A stretch of 5,706 bases of DNA from Methanosarcina sp. GTDB lineage: Archaea; Halobacteriota; Methanosarcinia; Methanosarcinales; Methanosarcinaceae. Both the position numbers and the translations under genes were made by a program. The stretch is taken from NCBI GenBank assembly GCA_003157235.1, contig PMJC01000206.1:1-5706 (forward strand), in the 5' to 3' direction. The notes beneath the pieces were generated by a model. The model was not told the DNA's origin and searched no databases. It saw only the letters and a list, made by a program, of their open reading frames with translations. Position 1 is the first letter of the stretch; each line of letters opens with the position of its first letter. Positions 1 to 5,051 of this stretch are shown here, in pieces.

Positions 1-204
1 CGTTATCCAATTTCTGACAAACCAACCAGACGTCATATAACAATTAATTAATTTATACTTAACCTGCATCAAAATATACTAAATATATTTCTGTATTTCA
101 GAATACTTTTTTGCATTTACTGGGATGTAATTGGTCAAATACGGTATATTTCTGTATTAAATGCAATGATCAAGTTATCGAAAACATAGACAAAAAAACT
201 CAAA
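1..204. other. AT-rich non-coding stretch with short repeats, no gene
   Basis: No reading frame here has the length or look of a protein. The stretch is very AT-rich. It contains an exact 14-base direct repeat, TATATTTCTGTATT, at 84-97 and 145-158, and a perfect 9-base inverted repeat, TTGCATTTA (111-119) with TAAATGCAA (158-166). TTATCGAAA at 175-183 matches nine bases of the IS-end motif described elsewhere in this window, but its flanks do not match, so it may be chance. The region may be further decayed insertion-sequence DNA, since it lies where the body of the transposase remnant should continue. I see no transposase coding in it and no second element end. Confidence 0.5.
84..166. repeat. 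Interleaved direct and inverted short repeats
   Basis: TATATTTCTGTATT occurs exactly at 84-97 and 145-158. TTGCATTTA at 111-119 is the exact reverse complement of TAAATGCAA at 158-166, so the second direct copy runs into the right inverted arm. Within the first copy, TTCTG (89-93) and CAGAA (99-103) form a further small inverted repeat. The low complexity makes some chance matching likely, but the 14-base match is longer than expected at this spacing. The function is unknown; decayed mobile-element DNA or a binding region are both possible. Confidence 0.5.
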
Positions 205-318
205 AATGATACGAAAAGATTTTCAAGCAATTAAGGAATCAATTTCAGCAAATTTATCTCCAACTGGCTGAAGACGTTTGTATTCTTCTTTAAGAGCAAA
301 ATAAGTAAGATTTTTCAT
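205..318 (-). pseudogene. Transposase N-terminal fragment, IS5-type (broken)
   Basis: ATG at 318 opens a frame that begins MKNLTYFALKEEYKRL, continues QPVGDKFAEIDSLI, and stops at TGA (223-225) after 31 residues. From memory of the family, this matches the start of archaeal and bacterial IS5-type DDE transposases, where a conserved FAL...YKRL...GDK..EID.LIDW...RPI stretch opens the protein. Reading through the stop gives KSFRII, which fits the expected sequence after LIDW. The TGA is therefore most simply explained as a mutated tryptophan codon, with the preceding Asp now Ala. After about 205 no similarity is visible. The DDE catalytic domain is absent, so the fragment cannot be active. The IS5 assignment rests on about 37 residues and was not searched. 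Confidence 0.65.
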
Positions 319-370
319 GAGTAAAAATTATTGTTAAAGACTTAAACTTTCCAATGTCAAATGCATAGAG

Positions 371-385
371 TTTATCGAAATTCTC
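371..385 (+). repeat. IS-end motif, subterminal copy in the IS remnant
   Basis: TTTATCGAAATTCTC matches the motif TTTATCGAAATNCTC seen also at 2398-2412 (same strand) and 2324-2338 (opposite strand). It is preceded by GAG, as at the other sites. Here it lies 24 bases inside the outer end copy, the position of a subterminal transposase-binding repeat. Confidence 0.65.
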
Positions 386-408
386 AAATGACTCGTGAAA
401 ATCAGAGG

Positions 409-423
409 TTTATTTTAATCCTC
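409..423 (+). repeat. IS-end motif, degenerate outer copy
   Basis: TTTATTTTAATCCTC matches the motif TTTATCGAAATNCTC except that CGA is replaced by TTT. The preceding TCAGAGG (402-408) is identical to the bases preceding the copy at 2398-2412, which supports common origin rather than chance. It probably marks the outer end of the IS remnant. Confidence 0.55.
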
Positions 424-536
424 AATAGTCATTCGGAACTACATCAAATCGAAACTACTACCTCCCCCTACTCTTTTTTTGGTTTTTCAATCTTTGGACC
501 TTTAAACCCGGTTTTTTGGAGGGGAACTATGGATAC
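424..536. other. Gap between IS remnant and exporter operon 3' end
   Basis: This 113-bp stretch carries no gene I can support. It follows the stop of the ABC membrane subunit. On the minus strand it is A-rich, with no T-tract, so I see no obvious terminator for the exporter operon. On the plus strand it has T-tracts (473-480 and 512-517) and a GGAGG at 518-522 ahead of an ATG at 529. That frame is only 30 residues long, antisense to the permease gene, and is not accepted as a gene. Confidence 0.4.
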
Positions 537-1289
537 TTATGCCTCTATTTTCAAAAAAAACACTGTTCCAATTGCACATATAAGGACTGACAGTGAACCT
601 ATTGCTAACAGATCGTTGTAGATGCCGAAAGTGCTTACTCCGCCCAATGATCCTCTTAGACCGTCTACGCCATAGGTAAGTGGATCGAGTCTACTTATTA
701 AATAAATTGAATCCGGCAAATTTTGAAGGGGGAAGAGAGCTCCTGATAGGAAATAGATGGGCATAAGCAGGAAATTCAATATCATTTGGAAACCTTGCAT
801 ATCTTCCATTTTTGAGGCTATTGTAAGGCCAAGGCCTGAAAAGAATATAGCTATCAGGAACATGAAAATTAGCCCCATCCAAAGGCTACCTAGATTGGGA
901 ATCCTGAACCCAAACAAATAGGTCATGCTTAGCATGATTAAGCCCTGAATCATTGCTATTGTTGCACCTCCAAATGTTTTACCGATCATGATTTCTGTCC
1001 TAGATATCGGAGCTACCAGGGTCTCTTTAAGAAAGCCGAATTTTCTGTCCCAGATTATTTCAAGGCCCGAAAAAACAGCTGTAAAGAGAATTGCCATGGT
1101 GATAATTCCCGGAGCTAGAAAGTCAATGTAGTTTGCCCCTTTATTGGCTATGGTATACATTGGACCAAATCCGAATCCGAATGCTACCATGAAAAGTAGA
1201 GGCTGGCCAAGAGAACCTATCAACCTGGCTTTGGAGCGCCAATAATGCTTGAACTGCCTAAGGCAGAGTATATAGATAATTTCGATCAT
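537..1289 (-). CDS. ABC-2 type exporter membrane subunit (DrrB-like)
   Basis: This is the membrane subunit of an ABC exporter, predicted to form the transport path and pair with the ATPase encoded just upstream. The 250-residue length is normal for ABC-2/DrrB-type permeases. About six hydrophobic membrane segments are visible, near residues 22-42, 57-78, 105-126, 135-157, 168-187 and 224-246. Between the second and third lies DRKFGFLKETLVAPISR (81-97), the conserved cytoplasmic coupling stretch of this family. The typical SGALFPLQNLP...LDPLTYGVDGLR block lies at 182-212. The ATG overlaps the ATPase stop by one base (TAATG) and has GGAGG eight bases upstream, so translation is probably coupled. 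DrrB-type proteins export drugs, lipids or polyketides, but the substrate is not readable here. The stop is TAA. Confidence 0.9.
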   Translation of the reverse strand: MIEIIYILCLRQFKHYWRSKARLIGSLGQPLLFMVAFGFGFGPMYTIANKGANYIDFLAPGIITMAILFTAVFSGLEIIWDRKFGFLKETLVAPISRTEIMIGKTFGGATIAMIQGLIMLSMTYLFGFRIPNLGSLWMGLIFMFLIAIFFSGLGLTIASKMEDMQGFQMILNFLLMPIYFLSGALFPLQNLPDSIYLISRLDPLTYGVDGLRGSLGGVSTFGIYNDLLAIGSLSVLICAIGTVFFLKIEA

Positions 1290-2083
1290 TATCTCATCCT
1301 CCCCAGGCCAAGAATCATTTTTTGTTTATTTGCTCCATTATTATCATCACGGATATCCCTACCTGTCAACTTAAGGAATGCCTCCTCTAATAATTCGGTT
1401 TTGGTTCGTTTTTTAATTTCCTCAACTGTGCCAGATTCTATAATTTTACCGTGATCAATGATTGCGACATTGTTTGCAATTGCTTCAGCTTCTTCCATGT
1501 AATGCGTTGTTAGAAAAACCGTTATTTTTTGTTCTTCGTTCAATTTTCTGATGTGGCTCCATATAGCGTTTCTAGTTTGGGGGTCAAGGCCCACAGTGGG
1601 CTCATCTAGGAAAAGAATTTTAGGGTAATGGACAAATGACCGTGCAATCTCTAGCCGACGCTTCATCCCCCCTGAATACTTTTTGACATATTCGCTCCAT
1701 CTATCACAGAGTCCAACAATAGCAAGAGCTTTCTGAATCCGTTCTGCTCTTTCTTTTTTAGGTACTTTGTAGATAACTGCATGGTAGACCATGTTTTCGT
1801 AGGCTGTAAGATCTTCATCAAGGCTATTGTCTTGGAAAACGATTCCAAAAGATTCACGAGCCTTACTTTGTTCTTTGAGTACATCAAAACCATTGATGCT
1901 TATTTCTCCGAATGTGGGCTTCAGGACTGTGGTGAGCATTTTTATTGTCGTGGATTTGCCTGCGCCGTTTGGACCGAGAAAAGCGAATATCGAACCTTTT
2001 TCAACATTAAAGCTGATGTCATTTACAGCGGTGAAATCATCAAATTTTTTAGTAAGGGATTGGACTACAAGTATATTTTGCAT
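1289..2083 (-). CDS. ABC exporter ATP-binding subunit (DrrA-like)
   Basis: This ATPase energises the exporter whose membrane subunit follows it. It has 264 residues and all nucleotide-binding motifs intact: Walker [10 protein letters not shown] at 37-45, Q-loop Gln84, signature YSGGM at 136-140, Walker B ILFLDE at 156-161, D-loop GLDP at 165-168, and the switch His194 in TTH. The [12 protein letters not shown] and THYMEEAE stretches are typical of the DrrA/ABC-2 daunorubicin-resistance branch. A C-terminal tail of about 35 residues after the core is usual for this branch. The ATG at 2083 is supported by AAGGA six bases upstream (2090-2094). A MarR-family regulator gene lies 359 bp upstream on the same strand, suggesting regulated efflux. 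The stop is TAA, overlapping the next start. The export substrate is unknown. Confidence 0.93.
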   Translation of the reverse strand: MQNILVVQSLTKKFDDFTAVNDISFNVEKGSIFAFLGPNGAGKSTTIKMLTTVLKPTFGEISINGFDVLKEQSKARESFGIVFQDNSLDEDLTAYENMVYHAVIYKVPKKERAERIQKALAIVGLCDRWSEYVKKYSGGMKRRLEIARSFVHYPKILFLDEPTVGLDPQTRNAIWSHIRKLNEEQKITVFLTTHYMEEAEAIANNVAIIDHGKIIESGTVEEIKKRTKTELLEEAFLKLTGRDIRDDNNGANKQKMILGLGRMR

Positions 2084-2089
2084 GATTGA

Positions 2090-2094
2090 TCCTT
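2090..2094 (-). promoter_or_regulatory. Ribosome binding site of ABC ATPase gene
   Basis: On the minus strand AAGGA lies six bases before the ATG at 2083. This supports that start over later in-frame codons and indicates a leadered transcript. Confidence 0.6.
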
Positions 2095-2323
2095 GTATTT
2101 TTTCAATTAAAACAATATTAAATTTAGACCATTTTCAGCACTTGCAAACATTCAAAGGTACTATATTCTTTAGGACTTAACCTGTTAGACTGAAAAATCA
2201 CAGCTCTAAAACCTAGCCGGCTTTAATATAGATTTGAAATCATGATGTATATTATACTTAATTTTGTTTCTTAAGTGCGTAAGTCCTTATTGCTGCTTGG
2301 AGCCCATTTTAAATAATATTTTA

Positions 2324-2412
2324 GAGGATTTCGATAAAACCCTATATTTCATCCTATGCCTATAAATTGTATATATATAATTCAAAAAAGTCAGAGGTTT
2401 ATCGAAATACTC
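2324..2412. mobile_element. Miniature inverted-repeat element (MITE-like), 89 bp
   Basis: The left end reads GAGGATTTCGATAAA (2324-2338). The reverse complement of the right end reads GAGTATTTCGATAAA (2398-2412). They match at 14 of 15 bases, and weaker similarity continues inward with a one-base shift. TTTA flanks both sides, at 2320-2323 and 2413-2416, consistent with a 4-bp target duplication, although AT-rich context weakens that point. The right end plus its inner TCAGAGG closely matches the outer end of the IS remnant at 402-423. This suggests a non-autonomous derivative of the same IS family. There is no coding inside. The interior carries TATA-like DNA and, on the minus strand, a T6 tract (2384-2389) that could help end marR transcripts. 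Confidence 0.6.
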
Positions 2413-2442
2413 TTTAATCTCTACCTTTGGAATGTGTGTTCA

Positions 2443-2898
2443 TTAGAGTCTAGCTGCATTCAATGCAATCTTCCTAACGACCTCGGTAGCTGATGAGAAT
2501 TCATCTGAATCAAAACCCTTAAGCAAAAATGCATTTATCTCAAATCCTATTCTCACCATCTCTGGCTTCAATTTTCTGCCAATTTCTGTAAGATATAGCC
2601 TTTTGATTCGTTTGTCTTTCGGATCGATTTTACGGTAAACAATACCTTCTTCTTCCAATCTCAATATAGATTTTGCAATCATCGTTTTATTAAATCCTTT
2701 TGATTGTGCAAGGCTATCCTGGCTACGGCCTTCTTGATCATACAGTGACATCAGAATAGCGAAATGCCCCCATCCAATGTGATACTGACTAAGTTCTCTA
2801 ACAAAATACTTATGGACAGAGCGGTAAGTGAAAGATATCAGCGCTGTAATTATGTTGATATCCTCAATCCATTGGATCGTTGCTTCCTCATTCATCAT
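2443..2898 (-). CDS. MarR-family winged-helix transcriptional regulator
   Basis: This is a 151-residue DNA-binding regulator, the usual size for MarR proteins, which act as dimers and release DNA on binding small ligands. N- and C-terminal helices (about 10-38 and 108-150) would form the dimer part. The winged helix spans about 45-105. The likely recognition helix is FNKTMIAKSILRLEEEG (69-85), and the wing is IDPKDKRIKRLYLT (91-104), with the family's D.KDKR pattern and a following EIGRKL. ATG codons occur at 2898 and 2895. The ribosome site is weak (GAG five bases before the first), so either is possible. The gene lies upstream of, and parallel to, a DrrAB-type exporter operon; control of that operon and of itself is the natural guess but is inferred. 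The stop is TAA. Confidence 0.9.
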   Translation of the reverse strand: MMNEEATIQWIEDINIITALISFTYRSVHKYFVRELSQYHIGWGHFAILMSLYDQEGRSQDSLAQSKGFNKTMIAKSILRLEEEGIVYRKIDPKDKRIKRLYLTEIGRKLKPEMVRIGFEINAFLLKGFDSDEFSSATEVVRKIALNAARL

Positions 2899-2931
2899 TT
2901 ACACTCGTAACAAATCATCATCTTCAAGCCT

Positions 2932-2948
2932 GTTGAAAACTAGTTGAA
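2932..2948. promoter_or_regulatory. Possible operator repeat at the marR start region
   Basis: GTTGAA is repeated exactly at 2932-2937 and 2943-2948, 11 bases apart or about one helix turn. The 8-base palindrome AACTAGTT (2938-2945) lies between and across them. The repeats sit where transcription of marR should begin if the TATA box at 2957-2965 is used, a sensible place for autoregulation. MarR operators are usually inverted repeats, so this is only a candidate. Confidence 0.25.
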
Positions 2949-2956
2949 TGGTATAC

Positions 2957-2965
2957 TATTTATAA
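2957..2965 (-). promoter_or_regulatory. Candidate TATA box of marR
   Basis: The minus strand reads TTATAAATA here, close to the archaeal TATA-box consensus. A start of transcription about 23-25 bases downstream would fall near 2935, giving a leader of roughly 37 bases before the ATG at 2898. No clear BRE element is visible upstream. The assignment is by eye in AT-rich DNA. Confidence 0.4.
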
Positions 2966-3093
2966 CAAGTGAATCGTATTAAAATTATTGACATGTAAAC
3001 TGTGATGCGAAGAAATAGTATTAAGATTATTAATTGATGAGAAAGATTCATTTTCTACTTTTTATTTTCTCTCTTTTATCACTTTTTTTCTTT

Positions 3094-4803
3094 TCACATA
3101 GATTCAGGGGCTGCGATTCCCAGAGTATCAAGGGAATTTGCAAGCACAATTCTTGCACAGTCTACAAGGGCTAGTCTTGCAGCCTTGACTTTTTCATCCT
3201 CGGCAGAAATGACCGGAATAAAATGATAGAACTGATTAAAAGCATCTGCGAGTTCGCGAGCATAGATTGCGAGAACATGAGGTTTGAGTTCTAGGGCCCC
3301 AAGATATATTATATGGTCAAACATTGCCATCTTTTTGATTAGATTTATTTCGCTATCCTCAACAAGTAGAGAGGGATTTGTTTCGAAGGAAAATTCCCAG
3401 GTAGCATCCTCTTTTGCCTTTTTGAGGATACTACAGGCTCTGGCATAGGAATATTGGATATAAGGAGCTCCCTGCTTCTCAAAGTCCAGAGCCGCTTTCC
3501 AATTGAAAACGGTAGATTTTTCTGGGGAGACCTTGACTATATCGTATCTCACTGCACCTATTCCGACCATTTCTGAAACCTCCTTCTTGAAATCATCAGA
3601 TGTTTCCGGGCGGCGCGTATTTACCTGTTTGAGGGCAGCTTCAATGACCCTGTCAAAGAGGTCATCAGCACTTATGAACTGGCCACTGCGTGTGCTCATT
3701 GAGCCTTCAGGGAGAGATACAAACTCGAAGATCACAATCTCAGGTTCCTTGATTCCGATTGCATTCAGCGTAGCCCTGAGCTGGCCAGATATCAGTTTGT
3801 GATCTGCCCCAAGTACATCAATTACACGGTCTGCTTGCTCTATTTTCCATTCGTGATAAGCAAGGTCTCTTGTAGTGTAAAGAGAAGTTCCATTTGAGCG
3901 CTGTATTACGAGGGTTTTCTCAAACCCGTAGTCAGAAAGGTTTACCACAACGGCTCCGTTGTCAATTTTTGTCCTTCCAGTAGCCTTGATCCGCTCGATT
4001 ATATCTTTTACTGCCCCGGATTTAAGGAAACGAGATTCATTGACGAACTTATCATGAGCTACGTTTAACCGAAGAAGAGTCGCCTTGATTCCGGCAATTG
4101 CTAGGGCAACTGCCTTATCAAAGCGTTCTATGGTCTTGATGTCTCCAGCTTCCACGTTTTTCATAAGGACATCTATTTCAGTTACATATTCTGAATTTTT
4201 ATTTAATTCGGTGTTTGCCTTAATATATATGTCAGCAATAGCAGCATCTGGTTTTTTGGAACGGTCAAGCTCAAAGTGTTCACATGCCCAGGAGACTACA
4301 GCAATCTGGCGTCCCATATCATTGACATAGTACTGCACTTCCACATTGTACCCTGCGCGCTTGAGAATGCGAGCAAGAGTATCTCCAATAATTGAATTGC
4401 GAATGTGTCCCACATGCAAGGAGCCATTAGGGTTTGCTGAGGTATGTTCAAGGATAATTGTATTTTTTTGGGCTCCACAACCAAATTTTTTTTTCTCTTC
4501 CAGGATTGTGGCGATGGTCCTATTCAAGTAGTGTCTCCCTGCGTGAAAATTAATATAAGGGCCTGAGGAATCTACTTCTTCTATATACGAACCATCCGGA
4601 ATTTTAACTGCAGAAACAATGCGTGAGGCTATGTATGTGGGATTTTGTCTGTGAAGGCTTGCCAGCCTGAAGGCAGCTCTGCTTGCAAGGTCGGCATGAG
4701 AAGAAGTTTCAAAATAAAGTTCGGAATCCTTAACACCAAACCCGATTTTTTGGATAGCATCTTTTAAAATTGATACAGCCTGAGCTTTGAGTTCCATGAA
4801 CAA
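3094..4803 (-). CDS. argS: Arginyl-tRNA synthetase
   Basis: This cytoplasmic class I aminoacyl-tRNA synthetase attaches arginine to tRNA-Arg using ATP. The full 569-residue length is normal for archaeal ArgS. Visible parts are the N-terminal tRNA-binding domain (about 1-95); the ATP-binding HIGH motif as HVGH (130-133) within SANPNGSLHVGHIRN; VQYYVNDMGRQ (156-166); TSLYTTRDLAYH (306-317); VLGADHK (330-336); and the DALR anticodon-binding domain from about 448 to the end. The KMSKS loop is degenerate, as is usual in ArgS, with SMSTRSG at 368-374. GSLHVGH has Ser where GPLHVGH is common. The start is chosen as TTG at 4803, because GGTGA lies six bases upstream; the ATG two codons later would be 12 bases from it. 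The stop is TGA. It lies 248 bp downstream of the aRF1 gene on the same strand, probably with its own promoter. Confidence 0.96.
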   Translation of the reverse strand: MFMELKAQAVSILKDAIQKIGFGVKDSELYFETSSHADLASRAAFRLASLHRQNPTYIASRIVSAVKIPDGSYIEEVDSSGPYINFHAGRHYLNRTIATILEEKKKFGCGAQKNTIILEHTSANPNGSLHVGHIRNSIIGDTLARILKRAGYNVEVQYYVNDMGRQIAVVSWACEHFELDRSKKPDAAIADIYIKANTELNKNSEYVTEIDVLMKNVEAGDIKTIERFDKAVALAIAGIKATLLRLNVAHDKFVNESRFLKSGAVKDIIERIKATGRTKIDNGAVVVNLSDYGFEKTLVIQRSNGTSLYTTRDLAYHEWKIEQADRVIDVLGADHKLISGQLRATLNAIGIKEPEIVIFEFVSLPEGSMSTRSGQFISADDLFDRVIEAALKQVNTRRPETSDDFKKEVSEMVGIGAVRYDIVKVSPEKSTVFNWKAALDFEKQGAPYIQYSYARACSILKKAKEDATWEFSFETNPSLLVEDSEINLIKKMAMFDHIIYLGALELKPHVLAIYARELADAFNQFYHFIPVISAEDEKVKAARLALVDCARIVLANSLDTLGIAAPESM

Positions 4804-4809
4804 GATAAA

Positions 4810-4814
4810 TCACC
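4810..4814 (-). promoter_or_regulatory. Ribosome binding site deciding the argS TTG start
   Basis: On the minus strand GGTGA is followed by six bases (TTTATC) and then TTG at 4803. The competing ATG at 4797 would be 12 bases away, too far for usual spacing. This favours the TTG start and the protein beginning MFMELK. From memory, Methanosarcina homologues begin MFLELK, which agrees. Confidence 0.6.
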
Positions 4815-4857
4815 TGTAACAACTATGAAAATAATATGATAACATTAATTTAGAGAC

Positions 4858-4885
4858 TTTTTAATATCCTCTGAAATATTAAAAA
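4858..4885. promoter_or_regulatory. Perfect inverted repeat in the argS leader; possible promoter or operator
   Basis: TTTTTAATAT (4858-4867) and ATATTAAAAA (4876-4885) are exact reverse complements, separated by the eight bases CCTCTGAA. On the minus strand the first arm met reads TTTTTAATAT and resembles a TATA box. Transcription would then start near 4850, giving a leader of about 47 bases before argS. The symmetry could instead be a regulator site overlapping the promoter, or an RNA hairpin if transcription starts further upstream. The arms are pure A/T, so chance cannot be excluded. Confidence 0.35.
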
Positions 4886-4972
4886 TTCACCATTAATTAA
4901 TTGGCAATTGACTGCAATCAATCAAAACCCAGAAAATAATGAAAAATTTATTTATTTACTAAATTTTGATCC

Positions 4973-4989
4973 ACTGCTCTAAGGGCAGT
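4973..4989. other. Short hairpin between the aRF1 gene and argS
   Basis: ACTGCTC (4973-4979) can pair with GGGCAGT (4983-4989) over a three-base loop TAA, giving a seven-pair stem with one G-T wobble. It is the most GC-rich structure in this gap. On the minus strand it follows two T6 tracts rather than preceding them, so it is not a classic stem-then-T terminator. It could protect the 3' end of the aRF1 transcript or be incidental. Confidence 0.3.
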
Positions 4990-4995
4990 TCCATT

Positions 4996-5041
4996 AAAAA
5001 AGTATTGGATAAAAAAGTGCTTGATATGGGAGACAGGTCTC
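4996..5041 (-). terminator. Likely transcription end of the aRF1 gene (T-tracts)
   Basis: Reading the minus strand after the aRF1 stop, a short palindrome GAGACCTGTCTC (5041-5030) is followed by two T6 tracts at 5016-5011 and 5001-4996. Archaeal termination relies largely on T-rich stretches in the non-template strand, so these are plausible end points. The palindrome can form only a four-pair stem and may not matter. Confidence 0.4.
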
Positions 5042-5051
5042 ATTAGTGAAA

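Larger units (their letters stand above)
205..423 (-). mobile_element. Decayed insertion-sequence remnant, IS5-like, one end only
   Basis: Read on the minus strand, this stretch starts with an element-end sequence (423 down to 402), then a subterminal copy of the same motif (385-371), then about 50 bases of leader, then the first codons of a transposase (from 318). The outer end reads GAGGATTAAAATAAACC and then CTCTGA. Nearly the same end occurs at 2391-2412, matching 18 of 22 bases. The other element end and almost all of the transposase are missing, so this is a dead fragment. The boundary at 423 is inferred from the matching ends elsewhere; no target-site duplication can be checked because the far end is lost. 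Confidence 0.6.
2084..2442. other. Intergenic region marR to exporter operon, no gene
   Basis: This 359-bp gap contains no credible gene. It holds the leader of the exporter operon, with the AAGGA ribosome site of the ATPase at 2090-2094, and an 89-bp inverted-repeat element at 2324-2412. Other structure includes the 8-base palindrome AGCCGGCT at 2215-2222, GC-rich in an AT-rich setting, and an 8-base inverted pair, AGGACTTA (2172-2179) with TAAGTCCT (2280-2287). Several TATA-like stretches occur on the minus strand (for example around 2248-2256 and 2361-2380). The DNA is so AT-rich that I cannot pick the operon promoter with confidence. Confidence 0.5.

Noticed and set aside
175..183. TTATCGAAA as a further copy or far end of the IS
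   Set aside because: Only nine bases match, the TNCTC part and the TCAGAGG flank are missing, and the orientation is the same as the near end rather than inverted.
361..621. Plus-strand frame of 86 residues, including an inner start at 529 preceded by GGAGG
   Set aside because: Its first half lies in the IS-end repeats and its last part is antisense to the permease gene. The inner 30-residue frame has a good ribosome-like site but no recognisable protein character.
1245..1454. Plus-strand frame of 69 residues
   Set aside because: It is antisense to the end of the ATPase gene and the start of the permease gene, which have complete family motifs.
1781..2180. Two overlapping plus-strand frames of 102 and 117 residues
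   Set aside because: Both are mostly antisense to the Walker A half of the ATPase gene and have no family features.
2172..2287. AGGACTTA and TAAGTCCT, 8-base inverted pair, as ends of a second miniature element
   Set aside because: The match does not extend beyond 8 bases, there is no flanking duplication, and the ends do not resemble the IS-end motif.
3050..3093. T-rich stretch just after the argS stop as a terminator for argS
   Set aside because: The T-tracts are on the plus strand. In the direction of argS transcription they read as A-tracts, which do not act as archaeal terminators.
3503..3802. Plus-strand frame of 99 residues
   Set aside because: It is antisense to argS within conserved catalytic sequence, so its open frame is a by-product of argS codon use.
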